Shown here one piece after another: positions 1-8,759 of a stretch of DNA of 64,000 bases (position 1 is its first letter; every line of letters starts with the position of its first letter). The notes below the pieces were generated by a model, which did no database searches, was not told the DNA's origin, and was given only the letters and a program-made list of their open reading frames with translations. Source of the stretch: Bradyrhizobium sp. AUGA SZCCT0158. Its GTDB lineage: Bacteria > Pseudomonadota > Alphaproteobacteria > Rhizobiales > Xanthobacteraceae. A program made the position numbers and the translations under genes. The DNA lies in contig NZ_JAFCME010000011.1 in the NCBI RefSeq assembly GCF_018130065.1, positions 173,753 to 237,752 on the forward strand, in the 5' to 3' direction.

Positions 1-145
1 TGGCCTGTCAAATCAGCGGCACGACCGCACGCATGGGCATGTGTTTTGTGAAGAGCCGGTAGCCGGCCGGCATGAGCACCGATGCGCGTCATCGTTTGAT
101 GCTAAGGTGTGCAAGGCATCAGCACCAACCGAGCGGGGACCGGCG

Positions 146-313
146 ATGAGCTCTTCCGACCAGGAGAACAGGCAGCGGAATCGCGAGATCGCGGAGAACG
201 AAGCCAAGCGCGAGGTCGTCAGCAACGTCCGCGTCAGCACCTGGGCGATTGCGGTCACGGTGATTGCCGGTGTGATCGTCTTTGGCATCGCGTGGGCCTG
301 GTTGAATCGCTGA
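146..313 (+). CDS. small single-span membrane protein (55 aa)
   Basis: Unrecognised small protein. The first 30 residues are polar and charged (rich in Glu, Arg, Asn). Residues about 31-52 form one hydrophobic helix ending in WAWLNR, so it is probably an inner-membrane protein with a cytoplasmic N-terminus. The frame stays open upstream to 41, but I chose the ATG at 146 because the residues before it look non-coding and the polar-then-helix layout is complete without them. It converges on the glutathione S-transferase gene, which ends 5 bp away on the other strand. Confidence 0.6.
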   Translation: MSSSDQENRQRNREIAENEAKREVVSNVRVSTWAIAVTVIAGVIVFGIAWAWLNR

Positions 314-318
314 GCCCC

Positions 319-966
319 TTATTTCGCGTAATGCGTCAGCCGCTTGCCGGGCAGCAAATCGTAGGCTGACTTCCAGGCGGGCAGATCAGCCATGCGGCCA
401 AGCCAGGCGCTGATGGCCGGGTGGCTCACCGCAAAATCATATCCAGTCTCGTCGCTCGGATAATGCAGATAGGCCATCATGGAAATATCGGCGATGCTCG
501 GCCGTGCGCCGATCGCGAACGCATCGCGTTGCAAGTGCGTTTCCAGAATCCCCAGGAAGTCGTCGAGCCGTTTGCGGTAATATTTCAGCACCACGGGATC
601 GCCAGACGGAATGAACGTCCGCATGAACCGGTATGAGGCCATGTAGCCGGTGAGCTTGTGGTTGTCCCAGAACAGCCAGCGCAGGAGTTCGAACTGTTCT
701 TGTTCGGTCTCGCCGCCGAACTGGCCGAACTGCCGCGCCAGCTTCAGCAGGATCGGCGCGGTCTGGGTAAGACGGACGCCGTCCTCTTCCAGCACCGGGA
801 TTTCGCCCATCTCGTTGACCGTGCGCCGCCATTCCGCTGACCGCGTGATGCCGCCGCCGAAATCGGTCCAGACCGGCTCGAAGGTCTGGCCACACAGGGT
901 CAGCATCAGCGCAAGCTTGTAGCTGTTTCCGGACTCTGGAAAGTAATGCAGTCGGTAGGTAGTCAT
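319..966 (-). CDS. glutathione S-transferase family protein
   Basis: A 215-residue cytosolic GST. The N-terminal thioredoxin-like half (about 1-80) opens TTYRLHYFPESGNSYKLALM, with the Ser/Asn region where GSTs activate glutathione, and has the conserved cis-Pro segment GEIPVLEEDG followed by LTQTAPIL, which contacts the gamma-glutamyl group. The C-terminal half is the all-helical GST domain with the usual SIADISMMAYLHY helix. Length is normal for the family. It lies 21 bp downstream of a CoA-transferase gene on the same strand, so co-transcription is possible. Its substrate cannot be read from sequence. Confidence 0.88.
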   Translation of the reverse strand: MTTYRLHYFPESGNSYKLALMLTLCGQTFEPVWTDFGGGITRSAEWRRTVNEMGEIPVLEEDGVRLTQTAPILLKLARQFGQFGGETEQEQFELLRWLFWDNHKLTGYMASYRFMRTFIPSGDPVVLKYYRKRLDDFLGILETHLQRDAFAIGARPSIADISMMAYLHYPSDETGYDFAVSHPAISAWLGRMADLPAWKSAYDLLPGKRLTHYAK

Positions 967-987
967 GCCGCTATCTTTTCCGCAGGC

Positions 988-2193
988 TTACGCCACCGCG
1001 CCGGACGCGCGCAACTTCTTGATCGCAGCCTCGTCATAGCCGGCGTTGCGCAAAATCTCGTCGCTGTGCTCGCCGAGGCCGGGCGGCTTGCGCGGCTGGA
1101 CCTTCTTGCTGCCGTCGACCCAGATCGGGCTGCTGATGGTCATCATGGTGTCGTTCTCGAACGGCACCAGCACTTCGTTCTCGATCATCTGCCGGTCACC
1201 CGGAATGTCGTCGAGGATGCCGACGACGCCGAACACCAGCCCGTTGCCGTCGAGGATCTTGCGCCATTCGGCGAGGTCCTTGCCGGCAAAGATTTCGTCG
1301 AAGATCTTGATCAGGTCCAGCGAGCGCGCGTGCCGATCCTTCTTGGTTGCAAAGCGCGGGTCGCTCACCAGATCCTCACGCTCAAGGCAGCGCGCCAGTG
1401 TCGGCCATTGCCGGTCCTCGTTCAGCAGCGACAGGATCAGCCAGCGGCCGTCCTTGCACTGGTAGTGATTGGTCACCGCGTTCAGCGCGCGCTCGCGCGG
1501 CCGCCGCTCGCCGAACTTGGCGCCGACCAGTTTGGCCTGTGCCAGCACCGAGGCTGCCCAGACGCCGTTGGCCATCAGGTTGGAACTGACGTGCGAGCCC
1601 TTGCCGGTCTTTTCGCGCTTGAACAGCGCGGTCACGATCGCGCCGTAAAACGCCATCGCGCAGGGGTGGTCGCCCATGCCGGCGATCGATCGCGCTGGCG
1701 TGGTGTGTTCATCCGCGCGCACCAGGTCCATCAGCCCCGAGCGCGCCCAATAGGCGTTAGAGTCGAAGCCGGGCTTGTTGGCTTCCTCGCCCTTTTCGCC
1801 ATAGCCGGTGAAGGAGGCGTAGATCAGCCGGTCGTTGAGATGCGCCAGATGGTCCCAGGTGATGCCGAGCTTGGTGCGGACCTGCGGCGGCATGTTGGTG
1901 ATGAAGACATCGGCCTCGGCGACCAACTTGTAGAGCACCGCCTGCGCTTCCGGTTTCGTCAGGTCGAGCGCCAGGCTCTTCTTGTTACGGGCTTCCAGCA
2001 TCCACGCGAAATTGTGTTCGCTGTGCGGGTAGCCCGGCAGATTCGGCAAATTGCGATAGGGATCACCGGTAACCGGCGGTTCGATCTTGATCACGTCGGC
2101 GCCGAAATCGGACAGCACGGTGGCGGCCGCGGGGGCTGCGATGAAACTCGCGCAGTCCAGAACCTTGAGGCCGTCAAAAATGCCTTTTTCCAT
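988..2193 (-). CDS. CaiB/BaiF family (class III) CoA-transferase
   Basis: A 401-residue formyl-CoA-transferase-like enzyme that moves CoA between carboxylic acids. It opens with the family signature GLKVLDCASFIAAPAAATVLSDFGADVIKIEPP and has the catalytic-Asp region in the LARSGLMDLV part of the large domain. The frame stays open to 2274, but the ATG at 2193 has a GGGAG element about 10 nt upstream and starts exactly where the family begins. A near-relative CoA-transferase lies at 18580-19707. It is followed on the same strand by the GST gene. Donor and acceptor acids are unknown. Confidence 0.85.
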   Translation of the reverse strand: MEKGIFDGLKVLDCASFIAAPAAATVLSDFGADVIKIEPPVTGDPYRNLPNLPGYPHSEHNFAWMLEARNKKSLALDLTKPEAQAVLYKLVAEADVFITNMPPQVRTKLGITWDHLAHLNDRLIYASFTGYGEKGEEANKPGFDSNAYWARSGLMDLVRADEHTTPARSIAGMGDHPCAMAFYGAIVTALFKREKTGKGSHVSSNLMANGVWAASVLAQAKLVGAKFGERRPRERALNAVTNHYQCKDGRWLILSLLNEDRQWPTLARCLEREDLVSDPRFATKKDRHARSLDLIKIFDEIFAGKDLAEWRKILDGNGLVFGVVGILDDIPGDRQMIENEVLVPFENDTMMTISSPIWVDGSKKVQPRKPPGLGEHSDEILRNAGYDEAAIKKLRASGAVA

Positions 2194-2291
2194 CTCGATG
2201 CCGCTCCCGTAACCCTGTTGATTTTTCTTCCACTGGAATATTGCATGCCGTGCGTGCTGAAACTTCAACGCCATTTGGGCGCGGGATGCAA

Positions 2292-5200
2292 CTACTCCCC
2301 GCCCGAGAGCAGGGCTGCATTACCGCCCGCCGCCGCGGTATTGACGGTCACCGTCTGTTCGGTGGCAAACCGCGCCAGATAATGCGGGCCGCCGGCCTTG
2401 GGGCCGGTGCCGGAGAGGCCATGGCCGCCGAACGGCTGCACGCCGACGACGGCGCCGATCATGTTGCGGTTGACGTAGATATTGCCGATCTGAACAGCGT
2501 CGATGATGTCGTCCACGGTATCGTCGATCCGGGAATGAATGCCGAGCGTAAGTCCGTAGCCGGAACGCTCGATCGATTGCAGCACGGCGGCGAGCCGGTC
2601 GGCACGGTAGCGCACCACGTGGAGCACCGGACCGAACACTTCTTCCCTAAGTTGCCCGGCATCGGACAGTTCGAAGATATGCGGCGCGACGAAATTACCC
2701 TCCGGTGCGGTGCCCGCAAAGTGCACCTGCGCGTCCTGCTTCATGCGCGCGATATGTGCATCCAGGCGTTGTTTGGCCTCGGCATCGATCACCGGCCCGA
2801 TATGGGTTGCAGGATCAGAGGGGTCACCAATCCGCAGTTCACGCGCGGCGCCGGCGATCATCTCGATCATGCGGTCGGCGACGTCGTCCTGGATCAACAG
2901 CAGCCGCAGCGCCGAGCAGCGCTGGCCGGCCGAGCGGAACGCCGAGGTGACGACGTCGTCGGCGACCTGTTCGGGCAACGCGGTGGCATCGACGATCATC
3001 GCATTGATGCCGCCGGTCTCCGCGATCAGCGGCACGATCGGGCCGTCCTTGGCGGCGAGCGTGCGGTTGATTGATCGTGCCACCTCGGTCGAGCCGGTGA
3101 AGACAACGCCTGAGATGTCGGGATTTCCGACCAGCGCCGCACCGATCCGCCCATCGCCTTGCACCAGATGCAATGCGGAGGGTGAGACGCCGGCTTCATG
3201 CAGCAGCCGCACCGCTTCAGCCGCGATCAGCGGTGTCTGTTCGGCGGGTTTTGCGATGACGGCGTTGCCCGCCATCAGCGCTGCCGTGACCTGGCCCATG
3301 AAGATCGCGAGCGGAAAATTCCATGGCGAGATCGCGACGAAGACACCGCGGCCGCGCAAGGCGAGCACATTGCTCTCGCCGGTCGGACCCGGCATGGCCT
3401 TGCCGTCGCAAAACTGTTCGCGGCCTTGCGCGGCATAGTAGCGGCAGAAATCGACGGCCTCGCGGAGTTCCGACAGCGCGTCATCCAGCGTCTTGCCGCC
3501 TTCGCGTTGCAGCAGCGCGATGAAATGCGCCGCGCGTTGCTCCAGCAAGTCGGCGGCTTTTTCCAACGCGCGCGCCCGCGTCGTGGCGGGTGTCCGGCTC
3601 CAACCCCTGAATCCGTTGCGCGCAGCGGATATCGCCGCGTTCACCGCAGCCGGCGTCGCATCGGCGATAGCGCCGGCCGTCGGCGTGGTCTCCGCGGCAA
3701 CATCAGCAACAAGCCGGCCCAACGCCGCGCGCTCGCCGAATTCCAGCCCGCGCGAGTTCGCCCGCTGCGGCGAAAAAAGATCGCGCGGCAATGGGATGTT
3801 CGGATGCATGGCCTTGTCGGCACTGCCGATCACATCCGCTGGACGCCGCAGCAGCGCCGACACTGGAATGGCCTCGTCAGCGGCGAGCGCGACAAACGAC
3901 GAGTTGGCGCCGTTCTCCAGCAGGCGCCGCACCAGATAGGCGAGGAGATCGCGGTGGCTGCCGACCGGCGCGTAGGTGCGGCAGGCGATGTCAGGATGAT
4001 CCTCGCTGAGCTGGGCATAGAGCGCTTCGCCCATGCCGTGCAGGCGCTGGAACTCGAAGCCGCGTTCGTCCTTTGCCAGTTCGAGGAGGGTCGCCACTGT
4101 CAGCGCGTTGTGGGTCGCAAATTGCGGAAAGATCCGCGGCCGCAAGCGCAGCAATTGCTGCGCGCAGGCGACGTAGTTCAGGTCCGCCATCGCCTTGCGG
4201 GTGAATACGGGATAACCCTCGAGGCCGCGCTCCTGCGCGCGCTTGATCTCGGTGTCCCAATAGGCGCCTTTCACCAGCCGCACCATCATGCGGCGGTTCA
4301 GGCTGTTCGCGAGACCGTCGACATGGTCGATCACCTCGCGGGCGCGCTTCTGATAAGCCTGGATCGCCAGCCCAAAGCCGTCCCAGCCAGCCAGGGATGG
4401 ATCGGCGAATGCCGCCGCGATCACGTCGAGCGACAATTCCAGCCGATCGGCTTCCTCGGCATCGACGGTGAAATTCAGGTTGAAGGTCTTGGCCTGTCGC
4501 GCCAGATCGATCAGGCGCGGCACCAGTTCGCTCATCACGCGTGAATGACTGACCGCTTCGAAGCGCGGATGCAACGCCGAGAGCTTGACGGAAATACCCG
4601 GCCGATCGGGCAGGGGACGATTGTTGGCGGTGCGGCCGATCGCATCGATCGCGCGTGCATAGGAATCAAAATAGCGCGCGGCGTCGGCGGCGGTGCGTGC
4701 GCCTTCGCCGAGCATGTCGAAGGAATAGCGCCGGTGGCGCGATGCATGCGCTTCGGCCCGCGCCAGTGCGGCCTCGATGGTCTCGCCGAGCACGAAATGG
4801 CTGCCCATCAGCCGCATCGCCTGGCGTGTCGCGGCGCGCACGGCGGGTGCGCCGAGCCGCTTGGTCAGCCGGCCGATGGTGCCCTGCGGCGTCTCGCCGG
4901 GCTGGATCACCCGCGCCGACATGCCGAGCGCCCACGCCGAGGCGTTGACCAGGAAGGCGCTGGACTTGGTCTCGTGATGCACGAAGTCGCCCTGGCCGAG
5001 CTTGTCCTCGATGAACTGGTCGGCGGTTCGCGCATCCGGCACCCGCAACAGCGCTTCCGCAAGCACCATCAGCGCGAGGCCTTCCTTGGTCGACAATGCG
5101 AACTCGCGCAGCATGTCCTCGACACCGCCGAGCGGATCGTCATTGGCCCTGACGGCTTCGATCAGGCGCGTTGCCGTGCGGTCGATCCGTGCCTCCTGCT

Positions 5201-5303
5201 CGCCGCTCAGTTTGGCGGTGGCGAGCAGCCGGGCGGCGATTTTCGAATCATCGGGCGCGTAGGCCGCGTCGAAGGGCGGGAGAGGCGGTGGGCGGTCCGG
5301 CAT
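2292..5303 (-). CDS. putA: bifunctional proline dehydrogenase / L-glutamate-gamma-semialdehyde dehydrogenase PutA
   Basis: Oxidises proline to glutamate in two steps, passing electrons from FAD to the quinone pool and then to NAD+. The 1003-residue length fits the minimal branch of PutA known structurally from Bradyrhizobium (about 999 aa), which lacks the DNA-binding ribbon-helix-helix domain. The PRODH barrel occupies roughly residues 100-470 (SVKLSALHPRFE, RLVKGAYWDTEIK, then RTYAPVGSHRDLLAYLVRRLLENG). The aldehyde dehydrogenase domain follows, with SPWNFPLAIFMGQ, FTGSTEVA, general base Glu762 (AETGG) and catalytic Cys796 (SAGQRCS). The frame is open upstream to 5711, but that extension overlaps the divergent regulator gene, so ATG 5303 is used. 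Confidence 0.96.
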   Translation of the reverse strand: MPDRPPPLPPFDAAYAPDDSKIAARLLATAKLSGEQEARIDRTATRLIEAVRANDDPLGGVEDMLREFALSTKEGLALMVLAEALLRVPDARTADQFIEDKLGQGDFVHHETKSSAFLVNASAWALGMSARVIQPGETPQGTIGRLTKRLGAPAVRAATRQAMRLMGSHFVLGETIEAALARAEAHASRHRRYSFDMLGEGARTAADAARYFDSYARAIDAIGRTANNRPLPDRPGISVKLSALHPRFEAVSHSRVMSELVPRLIDLARQAKTFNLNFTVDAEEADRLELSLDVIAAAFADPSLAGWDGFGLAIQAYQKRAREVIDHVDGLANSLNRRMMVRLVKGAYWDTEIKRAQERGLEGYPVFTRKAMADLNYVACAQQLLRLRPRIFPQFATHNALTVATLLELAKDERGFEFQRLHGMGEALYAQLSEDHPDIACRTYAPVGSHRDLLAYLVRRLLENGANSSFVALAADEAIPVSALLRRPADVIGSADKAMHPNIPLPRDLFSPQRANSRGLEFGERAALGRLVADVAAETTPTAGAIADATPAAVNAAISAARNGFRGWSRTPATTRARALEKAADLLEQRAAHFIALLQREGGKTLDDALSELREAVDFCRYYAAQGREQFCDGKAMPGPTGESNVLALRGRGVFVAISPWNFPLAIFMGQVTAALMAGNAVIAKPAEQTPLIAAEAVRLLHEAGVSPSALHLVQGDGRIGAALVGNPDISGVVFTGSTEVARSINRTLAAKDGPIVPLIAETGGINAMIVDATALPEQVADDVVTSAFRSAGQRCSALRLLLIQDDVADRMIEMIAGAARELRIGDPSDPATHIGPVIDAEAKQRLDAHIARMKQDAQVHFAGTAPEGNFVAPHIFELSDAGQLREEVFGPVLHVVRYRADRLAAVLQSIERSGYGLTLGIHSRIDDTVDDIIDAVQIGNIYVNRNMIGAVVGVQPFGGHGLSGTGPKAGGPHYLARFATEQTVTVNTAAAGGNAALLSGGE

Positions 5304-5417
5304 GGTGATTCCCTCGGGTCTAACCCAATTTACCGTTGCTGCAACCGCAATTCGATAGACAAATTCGTGATTTTGCCTTAGGAAGTTCGGAAAATAGCAG
5401 AGGTGACCGCATAAACG
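5304..5417. promoter_or_regulatory. divergent promoter region putA / putR
   Basis: The 114 bp between the putA and putR starts must hold both promoters. It is AT-richer than its surroundings, with TTGCTGCAACCGCAA and AATTCGATAGACAAATT as imperfect inverted repeats near the middle, plausible Lrp-type binding sites. In relatives the Lrp-type regulator activates putA when proline is present. That is family knowledge, not read here. Confidence 0.55.
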
Positions 5418-5879
5418 ATGCAAATTGACAAGATTGACCGCAAAATCCTCTCTATTCTTCAGGGGGATGGCCGTATTGCGAATGTCGAATTGGCCGAGCG
5501 GATCGGGCTGTCGCCGACCTCCATCGGCGAGCGCCTGAAGCGGCTGCAGCGCGACGGCTTTGTCGAGGGTTATGGTGCCCGGCTCAATCCGCATCGGCTG
5601 GGGTTGGGCTTGCTGGTGTTCGTCGAGGTGATGCTCGACAAGACCACGCCCGATGTCTTCGAGCGCTTCGCTGAAGCGGTGCAATCGGCCCCGGAAGTGC
5701 TGGAATGCCACATGGTGGCGGGCGGCTTCGATTACCTGGTGAAGGCCCGCCTCGCCGACATGACGGCCTATCGGCGCTTTCTCGGCGAGACCCTACTGGC
5801 GCTGCCAGGGGTGCGCGAAACGCGGACCTACGCCGTCATGGAAGAGGTCAAGCGCGACGCGCCGTTGCCGGTCGGGTAG
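5418..5879 (+). CDS. putR: Lrp/AsnC family transcriptional regulator, probable PutR
   Basis: A 153-residue Lrp-type regulator. The N-terminal winged helix-turn-helix spans about residues 4-55 (KIDRKILSILQGDGRIANVE, then LAERIGLSPTSIGERLKRLQ), followed by the RAM effector-binding domain with VLECHMVAGGFDYLVKARLAD, the Gly-rich ligand loop. It is transcribed away from putA across 114 bp. This is the arrangement of PutR, the proline-responsive activator of putA in rhizobia and Agrobacterium. The specific name is inferred from that position. Confidence 0.88.
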   Translation: MQIDKIDRKILSILQGDGRIANVELAERIGLSPTSIGERLKRLQRDGFVEGYGARLNPHRLGLGLLVFVEVMLDKTTPDVFERFAEAVQSAPEVLECHMVAGGFDYLVKARLADMTAYRRFLGETLLALPGVRETRTYAVMEEVKRDAPLPVG

Positions 5880-6021
5880 CGCAAACAAAACAACCGTGAC
5901 CAAAACGCACCACGCCAAAAATAGCCGTGGCCTGTTCCACGGGTGGCGGTCTTTGCAACTTGGCAGCGTGAAAGGCACGCGCTAATTCTCGGGCACCGCC
6001 ATGGTTTGGATAGCCGGGATC

Positions 6022-6672
6022 ATGAGAGACGCCGATCGAGCGTTGCGCCAGACGTTTTCCCGGCTTGCGGGCGTGCTTGGCGTTGTCGGGGTGGCGTTAT
6101 CAGGCGCGCCTTCCGAAGCGGCCGAAATGAGTTCGGCGGTCGCCGACCTCTATACGTCGGTGTCGATCTATCCGCCGTCGGCGAATTCGATGACGGTCTG
6201 TTACGGCTTCGTCTGCCGGCGCCGCCAGATCCTGGAATTCACGCCGCAAGACCGCACCGCGCTGACGCAGATCATGGCCGCGGGCCGTGCGTCGGCCGTG
6301 GCCGAACGCGCGGCGGTGCAGAAGGCCGTGGTGTGGTTCGACCGCCGTATGGGACCGATCCTCGGCACCAACAAGCGCGTGGCGAAAGCGGATTTCCGCT
6401 ACTTCGACGACAAGCACAATTACGATTGCTGGGACACCACCCGCAATACCACCAGCCTGTTACTGGTGCTGCGGGATTGGGGGCTATTGAAACATCACGC
6501 GATCGGTGATCCCCGCTATCGCGGCAATACGCTGGTGTTGCAGACGCCGCACAACACCGCCGTGCTGGTCGACCGCGCCACCAAGGCCGAATGGGTCGTC
6601 GACCTCTGGCCGCGGGGCTATCTGCAGCCCCCGGACGTCATGCCGGTCGAGAAATGGGTGAAGGAAGATTGA
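6022..6672 (+). CDS. exported protein with a transglutaminase-like Cys-His-Asp pattern
   Basis: A 216-residue protein with no family name that I recall. Residues 10-34 form a signal peptide ending near SEAAE. In the mature part, DCWDTTRNTTSLLLVLRDWG (Cys136) resembles the nucleophile helix of transglutaminase/NlpC-like cysteine hydrolases. His177 (TPHNTAVLVD) and Asp194 (WVVDLWP) follow at the spacing expected for such a triad. It may therefore act on envelope proteins or peptides. A second in-frame ATG lies upstream at 6001; I prefer 6022 because the signal peptide is then normal. It stands alone between putR and the cold-shock gene. Confidence 0.6.
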   Translation: MRDADRALRQTFSRLAGVLGVVGVALSGAPSEAAEMSSAVADLYTSVSIYPPSANSMTVCYGFVCRRRQILEFTPQDRTALTQIMAAGRASAVAERAAVQKAVVWFDRRMGPILGTNKRVAKADFRYFDDKHNYDCWDTTRNTTSLLLVLRDWGLLKHHAIGDPRYRGNTLVLQTPHNTAVLVDRATKAEWVVDLWPRGYLQPPDVMPVEKWVKED

Positions 6673-6809
6673 GCGGCCGGTCGGCCCAAAATGAGTACGA
6701 GCAACTACGGTGCTCGCTCCGCCGAACGCTCACAGTTTTTTGAGAGTTTTTTCAAGCCCGGCTCCCGGATTAGTTCCGAGAGCGCGCCGTTGCCGATCGC
6801 GCGGTAGCG

Positions 6810-7010
6810 CTAAACCTTGAGGTTCTCGGCCGAAGTCTTGCCGCGATTGGCAATCTCTTCGTATTCAACGGTCTGCCCTTCGTTAAGCGTCGAAAGCCCA
6901 GCTTTCTCAACTGCCGAAATGTGAACGAAAACGTCCTTGCCGCCGTTGCTGGGCTGGATAAATCCATAACCCTTGGTCGGGTTGAACCACTTCACCGTAC
7001 CTTTAGCCAT
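6810..7010 (-). CDS. cspA: cold-shock domain protein (CspA family)
   Basis: A 66-residue single-domain nucleic-acid chaperone of the OB fold. It begins MAKGTVKWFNPTKGYGFIQP with the RNP1 motif KGYGFI, followed by RNP2 DVFVHI, the aromatic surface that stacks on single-stranded RNA. The usual closing strand VEYEEIANRGKTSAENLKV is present. A GGAGA element lies 7 nt before the ATG. Bradyrhizobium-type genomes carry many CspA paralogues, so the symbol marks the family and not a particular copy. Confidence 0.95.
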   Translation of the reverse strand: MAKGTVKWFNPTKGYGFIQPSNGGKDVFVHISAVEKAGLSTLNEGQTVEYEEIANRGKTSAENLKV

Positions 7011-7448
7011 TCACGTCGTCTCCGCGGAATCAAAAAAATATCCGAGCCGCCGGTCCCCGCACATACCGGGCATGCCCGAGACTTCAGGATACGCGGGTTG
7101 TGGCGGACTGGGTAGCGCAAACGGCACCACGGATTCCGCAAAAATCCGCCATATCGCACCGTATTTCCGCCGTTTTGCCCGTTTCGCGCTCATTTGACGC
7201 GGCGAAATCGTGGCCGGCGCCAGCCTCGTCGATGGGGGGATTGACCAGAAATCCTCCCTCGCCTGGCGTGCGGGGGAGGGGGCTCTCCACAAAATAGACG
7301 CGCCGAGCGGGAGCATCCGCGCCTTCATCCGCCGTTCGTTTCAGTCGTTCGCGGTGAGATAATCCACCATACACAGACCTTGATGATCATCATCTTTGTC
7401 ACCTCGGGCGCGCCCAAACTCATTCTCACATTTACATTGCAACAACAG
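7011..7448. other. intergenic stretch without a gene
   Basis: Some 440 bp upstream of the cold-shock gene hold its promoter and leader. Around 7245-7285 lies a GC-rich CCTCCCTCGCC/GGGGGAGGG hairpin of the kind scattered in these genomes. No open frame here has a ribosome site and a credible composition. Confidence 0.6.
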
Positions 7449-7480
7449 AAAACCCCGGTCGCGCTGGGCGATCGGGGTTT
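7449..7480 (-). terminator. intrinsic terminator of the first His-rich gene
   Basis: Stem AAACCCCGGTC/GATCGGGGTTT (one mismatch) around a GCGCTGGGC-type loop, with a T-rich run on the minus strand. It sits 22 bp beyond the stop of the 7503-7760 gene, and a near-identical copy follows the paralogous gene. Confidence 0.8.
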
Positions 7481-7502
7481 CTGAACCGAATTTGTGGTTC
7501 GA

Positions 7503-7760
7503 TCAGTAGCAGACGTTGACGGTGCGGAACACAACGCCATACGGGGTGGACACGCGGCGGCTCACGTAGCAGCCGTGGTAACCGCCACCGATGTAGCCGA
7601 CGTTGAAGCCGAAGCCGTGGTGGTGATGATGATGGCCATGGTGGTGGTGATGCGGGAAGGCGGGCCAGTGCACCGGCTTCGCCGACGCGGCGGTCGGAGC
7701 CATTGCGATGGTGCCGAGGGTGGCGGCGGCAGCGATAGCGAGAGTAACTTTACGAAGCAT
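7503..7760 (-). CDS. small secreted His-rich protein, copy 1
   Basis: An 85-residue protein. Residues 1-27 are a signal peptide (LRKVTLAIAAAATLG, cleaved after ASA). The mature part has a block of about 11 His mixed with Gly (HHHHHGHHHHHHG) and a conserved tail with two Cys, GCYVSRRV then RTVNVCY. His-rich exported proteins of this sort may bind metal ions in the periplasm, but that is inference. I chose the ATG at 7760, which has AAAGACC-type purines ahead of it and the proper signal peptide, over the longer frame from 7817. It is a paralogue of 8197-8436, and both sit in a duplicated unit. Confidence 0.75.
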   Translation of the reverse strand: MLRKVTLAIAAAATLGTIAMAPTAASAKPVHWPAFPHHHHHGHHHHHHGFGFNVGYIGGGYHGCYVSRRVSTPYGVVFRTVNVCY

Positions 7761-8011
7761 GGTCTTTCTCCGGAAGTGAAGCGCGATCGACATCTTGTCT
7801 TGGCGCGGGTTGATCATTCAGGTTCAGTCTTACCCATCGCCCATCAGTCGTGCGTGCAAGAAAGCCGGTTCGAGAAAGCCGCATTACATTGCGGACAACT
7901 ACCTGAATGGCTGTTCAGATGTGAAACAGATCACACAACGGAAAGCCGCGATGGGCTAGGCGGCTCGGTTTGCGCCGGGATTCCACATCGTTAATGCAAC
8001 GTTGGGCGCCA

Positions 8012-8127
8012 TCGTCATTGCGAGGAGCGAAGCGACGACTTGTCCGCCGTAGCTCAACGAGCGAAGGCGGAAGCAATCCATCCATCGTCTCGCACGTCGC
8101 GAGATGGATTGCTTCGCTTCGTCTGAA
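8012..8127. repeat. dispersed palindromic repeat, family A (incomplete right end)
   Basis: Begins TCGTCATTGCGAGGAGCGAA and ends in GGATTGCTTCGCTTCGTC. Related complete copies lie at 15847-15932 and 17607-17717. The two arms pair as a long imperfect hairpin. It lies between the two His-rich genes. Confidence 0.8.
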
Positions 8128-8143
8128 CCGCACCCACAACAGA

Positions 8144-8174
8144 AAACCCCGGCCGCGCTGGGCGACCGGGGTTT
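8144..8174 (-). terminator. intrinsic terminator of the second His-rich gene
   Basis: Perfect 9-bp stem AAACCCCGG/CCGGGGTTT with a TTTTCTGTTG run on the minus strand, 22 bp past the stop of 8197-8436. It matches the terminator at 7449-7480. Confidence 0.82.
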
Positions 8175-8196
8175 CTGAACCGAATGAGTGCTTCGA

Positions 8197-8436
8197 TCAG
8201 TAGCAGACGTTGACGGTGCGGAGGACAACGCCGTAGGGGGTGAACACCCGGCGGGTCACGTAGCAGCCGTCATAACCGCCACCGATGAAGCCGATGCGGA
8301 AGCCATGGCCCCAGTGACCGTGGTGGTGATGGCCGTGGTGATGGTGGTGGTGATGCCACGCCGAAGCGGTGGTGGGAGCCAGCGCCATAACGCCGAGGGA
8401 AGTGGCGGCGGCGAGAGCGAGAGCAACTTTACGCAT
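8197..8436 (-). CDS. small secreted His-rich protein, copy 2
   Basis: A 79-residue paralogue of 7503-7760. The signal peptide RKVALALAAATSLGVMALA is cleaved after ASA. It is followed by a His/Gly block of 11 or more His, then GFIGGGYDGCYVTRRV and RTVNVCY, with both Cys kept. Only the tail and signal peptide are strongly conserved between the copies, while the His block varies in length. It has a GGAGAAAGACC element just before the ATG and its own terminator, so it is a single-gene unit. Possible metal binding is inferred from composition only. Confidence 0.78.
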   Translation of the reverse strand: MRKVALALAAATSLGVMALAPTTASAWHHHHHHHGHHHHGHWGHGFRIGFIGGGYDGCYVTRRVFTPYGVVLRTVNVCY

Positions 8437-8645
8437 GGTCTTTCTCCTTCAATGATGCGCGTCGACATCTTGTCCTGGCGCGGGTTGATCGTTTCAGTTT
8501 CAGTCTGGGTTTCAGTTTCAGTCTGACCCATCGCCCATCAGTCGTACGCGCCAAAAAGCGGGTTCGAGAAAACGGCGTCTCGATCGGGCAGAATTTTCTG
8601 AATGCTTGTTCAGGGAAAGTGAGGATCGCGAATGGAATCGTAGAT

Positions 8646-8740
8646 CGTAGGGTGGGCAAAGCGAAGCGTGCCCACCATCCTCACGGCATTCGTACGAGAG
8701 AATGGTGGGCACGGCGCAACGCGCCTTTGCCCACCCTACG
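8646..8740. repeat. palindromic intergenic repeat, GTAGGGTGGGCAAAG type
   Basis: CGTAGGGTGGGCAAAGCG at the left is mirrored by GCCTTTGCCCACCCTACG at the right, with an internal GTGCCCACCAT/ATGGTGGGCAC pair. The whole element can fold into one long hairpin. Elements of this kind are common between genes in Bradyrhizobium. It lies just downstream of the cyclase gene. Confidence 0.8.
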
Positions 8741-8759
8741 ACTTCGGCTTACATCGCCA

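Noticed and set aside
13..288. Minus-strand open frame opposite the first small membrane protein
   Set aside because: It is antisense to a better frame, has Ser/Arg/Ala-rich shadow composition and no ribosome site.
946..2382. Long plus-strand frame opposite the CoA-transferase gene
   Set aside because: It is the high-GC antisense shadow, with Arg/Ala/His-rich repetitive composition and no family features.
3198..4544. Plus-strand frame opposite putA
   Set aside because: Antisense shadow of a certain gene; composition dominated by Arg, Ala and Gln.
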